The notes under the pieces are model-generated. The model was not told the DNA's origin, did not search any database, and was given only the letters and a program-made list of their open reading frames with translations. Positions 11,253 through 22,053 of a DNA stretch of 64,000 nt are shown piece by piece. The DNA is from Areca catechu (Eukaryota; Streptophyta; Magnoliopsida; Arecales; Arecaceae): NCBI GenBank assembly GCA_021397845.1, contig CM038052.1:149384854-149448853 (forward strand). The letters are read 5' to 3'. Position 1 is the first letter of the stretch, and the number at the start of each line of letters is the position of its first letter. A program made the position numbers and the translations under genes.

Positions 11253-11970
11253 GAGCATGACCCCAGCCGAAAGCTGGCCTCAGACGGAGGGCTCGCCCCA
11301 TGAGCATGACCCCGGTTGGGAGTTGACCTCGGTAGGAGGGCTTGCTTGGTAGCCTGAGCATGACCCTGGCTGGAGCTAGCCTCAGACGGGGGCTCACCCT
11401 ATGATAACGACCCTGGTTGGGAGCTGACCTTGGCCGGAAGGCTCATCTTGGGAGCATGAGCACAATCCTGGTCGGGAGCTGGCCTCAGATGGAGGGCTCA
11501 CCCTATAAGCACAACCCCGGCTGGGAGTTGACCTCGAGAAGATGGCTCATCTTGGGAGCATGAGCATGACCCCGGCTGGGAGCTGACCTCAGACAGAGGG
11601 CTCGCCCTATAAGCATGACCCCGGCTAGGAGTTGACCTTGGCGGGAGGGCTCGCCTTTGCCGCATGAGCACAACCTTGATCGGGAGCTAGCCTCAAACAG
11701 AGGGCTCGCCCTAGAGCATGACTCCGGCTGGGAGCTGACCTCGACAAGATGGCTCATCTTGGCTGCATGAGCATGACCTCGATTAGGAGCTGGCCTCAGA
11801 TGGAGGGCTCGCCCTATGTGTACGATCCCGATTGGGAGCTGACTTCGGTAGGAGGGCTCGCCTTAACCGCATGAGCATGACCCTGGCCGGGAGTTGGTCT
11901 CAGACGGAGGGCTCGCCCTATGAGCTTGACCCTAGCTAGGAGCTAACCTTGGCAGGAAGGCTCATCTTGG
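11253..11970. repeat. tandem array with about 51-bp subunits in a 102-bp higher-order unit
   Basis: About 14 subunits share the pattern ATGAGCATGACCCCGGCTGG, then GAGCTGACCTC and AGGGCTCGCC. Odd and even subunits differ (GCCTCAGACGGAGGGCTCGCC against GACCTCGRCARGATGGCTCATC), giving a dimer period near 102-104 bp. The array is GC-rich relative to its surroundings. It lies between the LTR of G and the LTR-like block of Q, and may be the 5' leader or untranslated region of one of these Tat elements. Confidence 0.9.
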
Positions 11971-12059
11971 GTCTTTGTTTGGCCATCGTGTCCAGGTGGT
12001 GGATCTCTTGCCAAAGCAAACACCAGCAGGGGCTCGACGTCAGTGAATATGCCATATCA

Positions 12060-13200
12060 ATAATATATATCTATTGGTGTTGGCGCCAAACCATACTTGT
12101 TAGGCACTTACTTGGATGTGCGGAGTAAGTAGGAAACAATGGGTGATCACATCGCCGCTTGTAGTACCTTTCATCGAAGATCTCCTTTGTCTACAAAAGA
12201 AGTACCAATCTAGAAGTTCTCCGATAGAGGATCCTTTGATATTTAAGTCAGTGGATAGAAAACTAAGAGAAAACAAAATAGTAGTCTCCTGGCACAGAAT
12301 TAGTTTATCCCCTGAAAGTCCTCTCTCACCAATATTTATAGGTACTCATAATAATCGAATTTTGTTAGAAGATAACTTTCTTCTATTAGCCATAAAAACT
12401 TTCTATTAGGGTTAATCTCTTTCTGTTATAGTTAACAACCAATTGTAACAATGTGTTTCCTCTTCGCTCTTTTAGTCAGACGTCTTTAGATAGTCAGCGT
12501 ATACACCTTAGTCATTGAAGATGCCTTGGCACCTTAGAAGTCGGTCACTTTATCTTGCATCCAACTAAGTTATTTGTGCATCATGATCTTGAAAACGAAT
12601 CATTAAACTAACTTATGCATAATTAGTCAGACTTTAATAGTAGTTACTTGGCTTTGTATAGTTGGGATCGAATTATTCGGCTGTCATATGCTAAGTCATC
12701 TATTTGGCACTGTTAGTCGGCAACCCATATACTCTTAGTCAGCAAATCCGAGAAAGCAGTATAACAGCTACCCCTACTCCCTAATTTTAAGACATTTTGT
12801 CATCTTAAAAGAAGGGAATATGGCAATAATGATTCATACATTTTCAAGCTTTGCCATCCTTTTTCGTCATGCTGGTGATTAATAGGTCCTTAAAAAAGTT
12901 ATGAAAAGGTCATTTTGTTGTTTTCATGTCAGAACCAACTTTATGGTAGGCCATCATATTGAATAGCTGGTTATTAATGGCTCAAATGGATGGCAATTTG
13001 AGGGATCTGGTTACTTTTTCCTTGGCCACTCCAATCTCAACATGTTTTGGATGACTATTGCAAGTTTGATACTCACACAAATTAGGGCAACATGTCAACA
13101 TCGCACGAGTGATGTGATGAAGGGCCGGGTAATTCTTTCAACCATGATCAAGACACTTGGCCTAATTGGGTGAGTTTCTTGTCATTTGATGGCTAGATCA
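12060..13200 (-). mobile_element. LTR-like block of a second Tat-type element (Q)
   Basis: The minus strand shows CCTATAAATATTGG (12329-12342), a TATA box, then about 90 bases on ATCCACTGACTTAAATATC and CTTCTTTTGTAGAC, the same R-U5 style as the G LTR. At 12085-12100 it reads TTTGGCGCCAAC, like the TGGCGCC primer-binding sites of Tat and Athila elements. A primer site would make this a 5' LTR, yet the antisense ORF remnant on its other side would suit a 3' LTR. A tandem arrangement sharing one LTR would explain both. Ends are not defined. Confidence 0.45.
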
Positions 13201-13216
13201 TCATCGTCGCCACTAA

Positions 13217-13226
13217 CTATATAAAT
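13217..13226 (+). promoter_or_regulatory. plus-strand TATA box upstream of the Q antisense ORF
   Basis: The sequence CTATATAAAT is followed about 30 bases on by a CT-rich leader (CTTCCAGTTTTTCTTCTTAC) and then, at 13464, by an ATG. It is well placed to drive the antisense extra ORF of element Q. No similar site is visible for G because the window starts too late. Confidence 0.45.
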
Positions 13227-13882
13227 GCGGTCTTCTTCCAGAGTTTTTTACTTGAACTTCCAGTTTTTCTTCTTACTCCTAAAAACTCTCTCTTTCCTAG
13301 GATCTTCTTCAAGTTCTCATCCCAGGTTCTCTAAAGGTTAAGTTCTCTTTTTACTGATTCTTCTTTTCTTTTTGGTAGTTTCTTCGACTCCTTTAAAGGT
13401 TCTTTAAAGATTTCTCCATAGGTTTTACCTTTTTTCTCCTTCTTTAAGCCTTAATCTTTTAGAATGGTTAGGATTTTGGAAGTTTATGTTGATACCAAAG
13501 CTTCTGCTTCCAAGGGAATCATGATACTATATACATATATAAAAATATTAATTTAATAATTAAATTATCTTTATTTATTTAAAATTTATATTTTTTATAT
13601 ATTTTTTTATAGGAAAGAAGAGTGTCAATGCAAATAGCTTAATTTATGGTTTCAAAAAAAAAAGTTTGGAGCAAATCGGACTTGAAATGAGCCTAAAATC
13701 AATTTTCGAAGATTTAATATAGAATTGCATGGATTTTAGAGCACCCGGTCCATCATGGACTAGTTTTCCGATTTACAGAAGGCTCAACGATCCATGAGCT
13801 ACCATGGCTATCAGTCCACGGTGCAAGCCCATGGACCATGAGTCATTTTTAGCTATGAAACACTATCCAACCACAGCCAAAG

Positions 13883-14413
13883 TTGCTAACCACCCCCATC
13901 ATCACTGGAGAACCTCCTTTATGGCCCTCTCCTCCAAGATTCGGTCATCGTTTCCCTGTTTTATTACTTCCTTCTTCCTTCAGTTTAAGAAGCTATCCAT
14001 CGCCTAAGCCACTGCCATGCCACCGTTCTCTGCCTAGGTCACCATTAACAACCATCGACAGCCCATCTTCACCCCTGTCTGAACATCAGCGTCAACATCT
14101 TCCATGTGCATCAATGCTATCTTCTTCCTCTATGCCAAGCCATCTCATCGAGCATCATCGGCCTTCTTCCCGGTGGCAAGTCCCGATGGTGCATGGACGA
14201 GTCTGGCAAACCTCTAGTGAGGTGCCGATGGTGGTGGCAACGGCCCAAGGGGAGACGACGGCAGCGCTAGGTGACGGGACAAAACCATCAGTGGAAGGAA
14301 GAGATAGCATGGATCTCAGAGTAGTCAAAAAGGCTCATGTTGATTTCCCTTCTTTGGTTGATTTCTGGATCTTCAATCAAGATTCGATGGCAAACAACTC
14401 TCAACTAGTCTAG
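13883..14413 (+). other. 176-codon open frame, GC-rich, inside LTR K
   Basis: A frame of 176 codons rich in Ser, Pro and His runs through a block with more C and G than its AT-rich surroundings (for example GGAGACGACGGCAGCG near 14252). I recognise no domain. It lies upstream of the LTR promoter and makes K about 400 bases longer before its TATA box than the related LTR of J. It could be a captured fragment or chance; a real gene is unlikely. Confidence 0.2.
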
Positions 14414-14569
14414 CACTAATTAGAGCAAGACTCTATAGTCTAATTTAACTGGGATTTGGGTTTACCATCTAACCACTGATCTATTGTAAAAGTGAATCCT
14501 AACCACTCCTTTGGTTCTTTAGTTTAGTCCCATATTAGAAATCCATGAAAACCTCTCCCCTATTAAACC

Positions 14570-14580
14570 CTATAAAAAAG
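14570..14580 (+). promoter_or_regulatory. TATA box of LTR K
   Basis: CTATAAAAAAG, preceded 45 bases upstream by TAGTCCCATATTAGA, the same pairing seen at 54612-54667 in LTR J. Confidence 0.6.
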
Positions 14581-14869
14581 CTCCTATGCCTCTACCTGGG
14601 GAAGCAATTCTCTGGAGTCTCTCTAAAGCCTTTTCCTAAGGGGACAGAAGGGGATCAACTTAGAAGCAGGCTAGTGCTGAAGTGTGGGAGGGAAAAAAAG
14701 ATTTTGTACAAGACAGAGTGGGATTTTCTTGCTCTCCAGTCTTTTGTATTTCTTTGGTCTGCAATAAAAGAGTGTGTTTTTATTTATGAGTTTATTATTT
14801 GTTCTCTTTTATTTGCTCTTTTTTATGCTTTACTGTTAGATTAAGGTTAGGGACAACTACTGCTTTTCG

Positions 14870-15090
14870 GAGACATGTCGTAGTCTATTACAAATATGAT
14901 GCATGTCAAGAAAAGAAGAGTTGGATACCTAGTGCCTCCCGAAGATGTGCCATGATCTATTACAGATATGGAGCATGCCTAGGGAAGACAGGTGAATCTC
15001 TAAAATCAATTACGTCGTGATTTGTTATAGGTATGGAGCATGCCTAGGGAAGACAGGTGAATCTCTAAAATCAATTACATCTTAATTATA
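14870..15090. repeat. 66-bp tandem repeat, about 3 copies, in LTR K
   Basis: GATATGGAGCATGCCTAGGG at 14965 recurs as GTATGGAGCATGCCTAGGG at 15031, with the following AAGACAGGTGAATCTC identical. A more diverged copy precedes them near 14897. Confidence 0.8.
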
Positions 15091-17628
15091 AAAGAAATAC
15101 CATTTGACAGTGCAAAACCAATCTTCCACTCCTGAAATAATCCCTTTTACCTGCTTCACCCTTAAGAGTAGTTTATTTTTTGTTACTTTTACTTTTTACA
15201 TCCCAATAAGTACTCTTATTTGCTTTTTAAAATCACAACTTAGTCTTAAGGTCCCTAAGGATACGATCTCGACTTACCCTAACTATAGAGTTGAGTTGGT
15301 AAATTATTTTTGACTGCCTACAATAGCAATGAAATCACTTAACAACTTTCCCAAGGGAACCCCCAATTAGGTAGATGAAGGGTCCAAATGTAGAGGATTT
15401 ATGGCTGAGTTATATGAAAAGTGCTCTAACCGAGTCAGCGATAGTTAACTTGTGGAATTACTGTCGAATTCTATAGGACATTCAAGTCCATATTCTTAGT
15501 CCTGACTATAAGTAAATAGTGCCCCTCTCGGGCATATAGTCATATATGAAGAACATCTTCAGGTGGGGTTGTGTTTCCCCTTCATCCATTCTTTGCTAAA
15601 ATCTTTAACTTGTACCATATCGTCCCAACATAATTGACTCTGAATACTTATTAGATCATTTGTTTGTGCAGTCTCATATCACGATCTTCGGGATCGAACT
15701 TAAGACATTTGTCTTCTATAACCTCCTTATTATTAGGATGAAGGAATTGTCACACAATCCCAGGGCAACATGCATAGGTTTTTCAAAAAAAAAATAAAAT
15801 TGCAGCAAAATAAAATCCTAATCTAGCATGCATAAGGATTAGCTCATGAACATATAATATCTAAAAATAAAAGCAAAGTAGATGAGATCTACTTACTTGC
15901 TACGCTACTTCATCTTTATCATTGGAGCGGATTTAATGGATATCCTAGGTTCCATTAAAGCCACACAAGCGCCCGTACTCTATTGATATCTATGCTAAGA
16001 TGCTTGATCAAAGTGTCGAGGCCAGTGGAGTGATAGCACCTTATAGACTTTCCTTTGAAAGCTGGATCAAACTCTTTCTTGTAGAAGAATAATCTTTTGA
16101 AAACCCTGCACAACCTCTTTGCATCGAATCAAGGAAATTGGACTTAGTTAATGCCTAGGATGAAAAACAGCTTTTTCATCCTATCTTCCCACTCAGTTTT
16201 TTCTCCTATCTTTTTTTCTGTTTTAGCATGTGGAATGATGGGAGAAAGGAGGGGCAGCAAGCTATTATTAGTGACCAAAAGAAAGAAATCTTATATCCAC
16301 TTTTGCACTAAACCTCTTTCCACATATTGATTTTTGTTGCACAAAAATCAATCCACACCCCAAGTCAACTCCATGCATCTTACTACTCTTAGACAAGATC
16401 TTATTTTATCTTATAACATTTGAATCCCATTCAAATAATAAAAAGGAGGGCGATCAGGAAGAAATTTGTGACTAAGAAAGAAATCCAATCCTATTCTTAG
16501 TGCTAACTCTTTTTTTCTGATCTTATTTTATCATACAAAATATTTCCCCATGCCCCAAGTTGATAAAATCTAATCCTAAGTGAAACTCTAATCAGATTAG
16601 AATTTAAATAAAATTAGATTTTATCCTAATAGGAGAGAGAAACTTGGGTGAGAAGGAAAGGTGCTAACTATTGGTGTCTCTCTTCTCTTCACATGTGTCA
16701 AGAAAAGAGGTGCACTACATTAGCGCCCCCTCTTCTCAACTCAACTCAAAATGAGATAGAGAGGTGTGAAAGAGTCCCAGTAAACTGAGACTTTGGCTTC
16801 TTAGCTCAAATTTGGTCAATTTGGAATCTGATTCGAACCCAATTCTAGCCAAATTCGAAAGGCTATCAATCCTAATTAAATTAGGGTTACAATTCAAGTC
16901 TAACTTGAATTACAATTCTTACAATGCAGTTCCTTGTGCTAATAATTAACAGGTACCAAAAATAGCAAGTGCCAAACAAATGTAGGTGCCAAAATTAGTA
17001 GGTGCCAAAAATTGTAGGTTCTAAACAGTAGCTCTTACATATATTGATCCAACTACACGATCAGGTTAAGCTACTATTATGTATGACCCATCAGATTATA
17101 TTTTATTTGGTAGTGAGACATGTCATGATCTCTATCATAGTATTATCAAAACTCTTTTTGATATATCAAAATAATTCCAGCTCATCCCATCAAGGATCTT
17201 TGATATGAAATGATCATACTGAGTTTCCATAATCCACTAGTGATGCCTAGTAGATGTTGTGGCAAGCATGCATAATAGAAAAATGAATCCCTAGATATAG
17301 TTATCATGTGATTAAGTTCTTCTATCGATAGTCCTAACAAAATGCAGGTCATGGAAGCTCGCTAAATCCTAAGCATCTATTATATTCTTGATTTAATTAG
17401 TCTAAGTCCAATGTGAAACTCATGATAACTTTTTTCATCCTTCAACTATCATGGTCATAGATTTTTGGACATAGCTTCTTAAATTGTATAAGACTATACC
17501 TTAACTACTAAGGTTGATAGATCCTCTATAAGTACACTTCCACTCCTATAGTAAACCTACTATAGCCAATGAATACTGCAAGGGTCCGAATAGCTAGGGC
17601 CAATATTTTGTTTTATCAAATTACATCA

Positions 17629-19326
17629 TGGTGCGGGCACCAGACTCAGAAGAAGACTTCAGAGCTCCATCTGGATCTCTGATTGACCTTGCCCGAAGAA
17701 TTAGGGTTTTCTGGTTTTGTAATAAGGGTTGACTTGGTCAACTCAATTTTAGTCTTGAGTCTGTATTTTCCTGCAATTTAAATTTTGTTGAGTCATGTTG
17801 ACTCAGTACAAGTCCTAGTAGTGATCTTGGTCTTCTCCAGGTTGGTGCCACTTTTTTTTCAATCAAGTCAAGGTCCAGGGTGCCACATTTTTTCTCCCAG
17901 GCCCAAGCAAGTGGGCGCCACACTCCCAGCCACACGTCAGAGTCTAGGAGGTGCCACATCTCCATTCAGTGTCTTTGGTCCCTACACCACAAGAAATAAA
18001 CCCAAGCCAGGATGGCAAGAATTTTTCTTGAAGAGAGGATCAAGGAGGTGCCCCACAATGTTCCATAAAAATCCAAGTTATAAAAGGAAGAGAGCATGTC
18101 TTGGGGAGGAATTCAAGGAGGTTCCCAAAAGTTTCCAAAAGTGCCAAAGCCATGAAAGGAAGAAGCCTAAACTTGTGGAGCAAGACTAGGAGGTGTCCAA
18201 ATGAGCCAAACCATGAAAGAAAAATCCTTGATTCATGGAGAGATACTAGGAGACACCCCCATAACCTGCCATTTGGAGCTGATTTTCAAGTTTTCTTGGA
18301 GTTTTTGGGCTGCCCACTCATGGAAGGAGTCTTGGGAAGAGAATTTGATGCCTAAAATGTGGGTTAGTCCTATTAGTCCCACATGGAAAATGTATAAAAT
18401 TTTATTTCTTTGTTATGTCTATATATTCAACTCTATGTAACTCTTGAATTTAATGATGAATGAAATCAATTTCTGTGAGAGCAACTTTGTGTTTCTCTCT
18501 TCCGCACTTGTATTCAGGTGTTGAGCTCTGTGAGGGAGTAAATCCGGGTTCCCTAGGAACCTTGAGGAGGTGTGAGATCTCCAACTCCAAAATCCTACCA
18601 AAACCCTAGGTTAGCCACTTCAATTCCAAACCCTAGCCGCCATCATCTTCTTCATTCCACCAATCATCCAAATCCTAATCTACCTCATCATCTCCGGCCC
18701 CTCTCTTCCAAGTAGAGGCTGACCACCAGCATCCAGGTCTAGATTGGCTACTTCGAATACAGAGCAAATCCTAGAGGAAGTCAGATCAGCATCCAGGAGA
18801 ATCAGTATTTCAGCAACATCAATTTTTCAAGTTCTTTTTATCTGGTAAATCCTTTCTTTGAGTACCTGGTTCCTTAACTTGTTCTTCTTCTTTCCCAGAT
18901 CCTGAGTTCAAGAGAAGCCAACTCTGCCAAAGGACCAGTATTGGAGGATCCATTGCAAAGATATCCGAATCCGAGGATCCAACAATCTGCTCGAGAGAGT
19001 CCTTCCACCAAATTCTATGAAGATCACTGCCTGGTACATAACCCTTCCCTTCTCTTTAGTTCCGTCCTGTTGAAAGTTCAGAGCGAAATCCTAGGTCTGG
19101 GAGTTTCTCAACCCCCAGCGATCCTTTACTTCTGAACTACTCTGATAATCTAGTTTCTTTGAATTGTGCTTTCAATTATTATATAGTTTCTTTCAATTTA
19201 ATTTAACTTTCATTTGAGTGAAAGCCGACTTCTGAAAATATATAAAAATAAAAAAATAAAAATAAAAATATACATTATTTTTAATTTGCTTCCGCATCGC
19301 ATCATCTTTTCTTTCGTTCTACATCA
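17629..19326 (+). repeat. 5' LTR of element A
   Basis: 1698 bp, starting TGGTGCGGGCACCAG (a short hairpin) and ending GTTCTACATCA. A likely TATA box TGTATAAAATTT lies near 18390, preceded by TAGTCCCACATGG. Nearly identical to 23055-24750. Confidence 0.95.
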
Positions 19327-19329
19327 TTT

Positions 19330-19341
19330 TGGTATCAGAGC
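19330..19341 (+). promoter_or_regulatory. primer-binding site of element A
   Basis: TGGTATCAGAGC, the complement of the initiator-methionine tRNA 3' end used by many plant LTR elements, three bases after the 5' LTR. A degenerate second copy (TGATATCAGAGC) lies at about 19359-19370. Confidence 0.9.
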
Positions 19342-19799
19342 ATTCGTTCTGCATCAATTTTGATATCAGAGCCCTGTCTAGGATTTCTGACATGCTTGCA
19401 TGTTTTGAGTGTCTCTCTTTTTTACTTTGTCTGCTCGAAGTAGACTTCCCAGGACATCCGATCCTAGGAACGAAGCGAGGTGCAAGCCTCCTCTTCCCAT
19501 TCCATGGGGTGTTCCTAGGGCGTGTAGGGGATCTGCTGGGTTACAACTTCGTAGCAGGAATTGTAAACGGGGGAAGCATTCTATTTTTAGTCTGTAACTA
19601 TCCTGTTGCAGGAATTGTTTCTCATTGCAGATAACTCCAAATTATGTGGTTTTTATTTTGCTGGAACCAGTATAATTGAAGCTATTTTACATAATTTTAT
19701 TGTAATTTATTGGTTTCTGTAAAATTTCTGAGAGTTAAATTATAGCAATTCTATTTCTGTGTTTCTGCAATTCAATTTTTTGAGTGATCATCTCCTAAT

Positions 19800-20259
19800 T
19801 CATCTTAAGGGCAATTGAGAATCTAAGATAAGGGGAGGAGTTGATAACCTCTCCTTAGCCCAAAACCACCACCCATTCATTCGATCCTAAGCCTAATTTT
19901 AAAATTAATTAGACCTAATTTGCCCTAGTGGGCTAGGGATACCAACAAGTCGGGTCTAGGCTAGTGTTGAGTCAGTTTGTCTAGTTACTCTGTGTGTGCT
20001 TTGTACTCAGTGTCTAGAACGGTGGTTCAGGGATTCCGTCCCGAAGGGCTGTGTGCTGGTCCGCCTACCTGGCCAATCATTGATTGATGTCTAGGATTGG
20101 CAATTAGGACCTAACACTCCCCTTACACCTGCCTGGCTGAGTCCCGAGTTACTACAGGCTAGCTTGCCACTTTGATTGGGCATCTAGTTTGGACTCTAGG
20201 TCTAGTGAGCCAGTAGTCCCTTTAGTCTAGTCACATTCTGTGTGCTTGCTTGCATCATC
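19800..20259 (+). other. conserved leader of element A
   Basis: This untranslated stretch before gag is conserved with the leader of C (40570-41010) and, reversed, with B (33300-33670). It contains the hairpin CCCTAGTGGGCTAGGG (19923-19938) and the paired words GGCCAATC and GATTGGC near 20070-20102. A packaging or dimerisation role is inference. Confidence 0.75.
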
Positions 20260-22053
20260 ATGTCCACTCGAAACGGAGTACCCTCCCAACCTGGTCAAAC
20301 CCAACCTGATTTAGAGGCCATGATTAGAACTCTTACTGAAAGTATGACCAAATTGAGTCAGGATATGATTGATACTGTTGCCCAGTTTAGAGACCGAGCC
20401 CAGGTACTTGAGGAGCCTAGGCACCGAAATTGGACCCCTGACTCAGAATTTGGTAGACCCCAACCTCACCCATACCTAGAGCCTAAGAGACCTTTATACA
20501 GGGATCCTGAACCCAATCATTGGAGGTTTGATCTAAGAGCCTATGACCATGATCTTGCCCCTGAGTCTAGCCCTAGGAGCCTATACCCATACTTGGTTGA
20601 CTCAGAGAAGGGACCCGTTAGGAACACCGAACCTTATGCACCAACTTTTGATGGAAGACAAGAGACATATATTAAGTGGGAAGAACAAATGGATCGGTAT
20701 TTTGAGTGCACTAACATATCATAATTAGGACAAGTTAGGTTGGCCAAAACCAAGTTCACCAAATATGCTAGGTCGCATTGGTATGCTATTGAGCGTGAGT
20801 GTTATCAAAGAAAAGAGGAAATATATACTTGGAGAGATATGAGAAGTAAGTTGAGAGATAGGTACCTAGGTACATCTTATGAGAAAAGACTTTTAGACCA
20901 ATGGTACCAATTGCGACAAGGTAATGGGCCTGTGTCTAAATATATCGAGGACTTCCAGTGGTATGACATGAAATGCAATACCATTGAGACCGAAGCTCAG
21001 ATCACATCGAGATTTAGGGTTGGGTTACACCCAAACATTTATAGGAAGCTATGCCTTGAAAAGACCAATAAGTTAGACCGAGCCTACCAAGAAGCCCAAG
21101 ACTATGAGTGGTCTTTAAGATATAACCAATCAAGTACTTTGGACTTAAAGCCAACCTCTACCAACTTGAGTCAAGTTCCGATTGATCCGACACCCGTAGT
21201 GAACCAAACTTTTGTTTGTCAATTCCCACTTGTGTCACCTCTTGACCAGAAGGATAACACTGAGAAGGAGTTAGGCATGGCCATCCCAAAATTAGTTGAC
21301 CCGACCAGAGCCATACTTAAAGAGGAATCAAAGGAGAATAGATTAGAACCTTTTAGTGAGATTGAGGAAGAAATATATGAACCTGACATAAGTTTGATAG
21401 ATGAATATGAAGAAGAAGAATTTGAGGATATCTCTCCCGATAATTCAATTAACCAACTCCTACCTAATGGGGTTATTGAGGGGACCCCTGCCACTCAAGG
21501 AATTCAAGAGCTAACCCTAAGAGAAGACCCTTTTGAGGAAGTTCAGGAAGAGGAAATTACACCAAATGAAAGTTTAAGTGAGAATACCCTTGAACTCATT
21601 GAGGAATCCAAAGAAGACACCCTTGAGTCAAATCTGGTAGAGAAGTGTGAAGAAGGAAGGGGTTCACAAGAATTGCCCATTGAGAAGGTCCAAGAACAAG
21701 AAAAAGACAGTAGCTTAGAGGACTTTCTAGATAAACATTCCAAAGACCTTTCTGATAACCTTCCACCTTCTAGGAGCACCCAGCCTATCCTAGAACTTGC
21801 ACTTGTAGACCCTCCTAGAGCAAATCATGAGGTTTGGATGAGTGCACCTATAGAACAATGTCCTCATTTTAAGGTCGTCCTGAATAACCAAGGTTTGTTT
21901 CTTGTTTCCGATAAGCCACCTCAAAACTCTGATTCTTATTTCCTACCCTTCCCTGAATCTTCTCATGTTTCTAGTGCTATGGGATTACACTTTACTGAGA
22001 TCTCTAGGTTGCAAGACTCCTTAGAACCTATTAGGTTTGCCACCTACTTCTAG
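20260..22053 (+). pseudogene. gag of element A with a long acidic extension
   Basis: The start MSTRNGV matches MSTRSGA in C and MSIRSGV in B, so 20260 is preferred over the upstream in-frame TTG/GTG codons. The capsid domain includes PTFDGRQETYIKWEEQMDRY, RLLDQWYQLRQGNGPVSKYI and RFRVGLHPNIYRKLCLE, the gypsy Gag pattern. One TAA at 20722-20724 is the only stop in nearly 600 codons before the terminal TAG. The CCHC zinc knuckle of C is missing. After the capsid comes a very acidic linker (YEPDISLIDEYEEEEFED) that in C follows the zinc knuckle, then an RT-start-like motif (LPPSRSTQPILEL) and the unassigned segment described separately. Confidence 0.85.
21840..22030 (+). other. unassigned conserved segment replacing the pol core (copy in A)
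   Basis: Between the RT-start-like motif and the integrase remnant lies a segment with HFKVVLNNQGLF, then SDSYFLPFPESSHVS, then LHFTEISRLQDSLEPI. Element B encodes clearly related words (SDSYYLPFPDSSHVS, LHFVEITKLYETLEPI) at the same place. C has no such segment; there the RT domain continues. It is in frame with gag. I do not recognise the family. It could be a captured host fragment or a remnant of a diverged pol domain. Confidence 0.7.

Larger units (their letters stand above)
13522..15310 (+). mobile_element. Athila-like LTR (element K)
   Basis: The block begins TGATACTATATAC and resembles the Athila-type LTR at 54040-55670: both start TGATA, both have AGGAAAGA about 90-260 bases in, both have TAGTCCCAYATTA about 40 bases before a TATA box (14570-14580 here), and both have the conserved TACGATC-GACTTACCCTAAC style end. 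It interrupts the antisense ORF of Q. The right end and target duplication could not be fixed, so it may be a solo or truncated LTR. Confidence 0.6.
13464..15747 (+). pseudogene. antisense extra ORF of Tat element Q, split by LTR K
   Basis: The first piece (13464-13521) starts MVRILEVYVDTKASAS and is cut by LTR K. The second piece (about 15340-15747) contains HIVIYEEHLQVGLCFPFIHS followed, after a frameshift, by ITIFGIELKTFVFYNLL. This matches in pattern the domain known as putative gypsy-type transposon protein (Pfam PF04195), which in plants is the extra ORF of Tat elements, as I recall the family. Stops are present. The right end is cut by copia LTR F at 15748. The function of this protein is unknown. 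Confidence 0.6.

Noticed and set aside
17738..18355. Several ORFs inside the A LTRs, such as the 134-codon frame at 17785
   Set aside because: Only partly open in the second LTR copy, no domain, and located in U3.
19330..19341. Possible tRNA gene signal
   Set aside because: It is only the 12-base primer-binding complement of initiator tRNA; no cloverleaf around it.
21219..21779. Minus-strand Ser-rich ORFs of 91 and 78 codons
   Set aside because: Shadows of the acidic linker of A gag; Glu/Asp codons read as Ser/Phe on the other strand.
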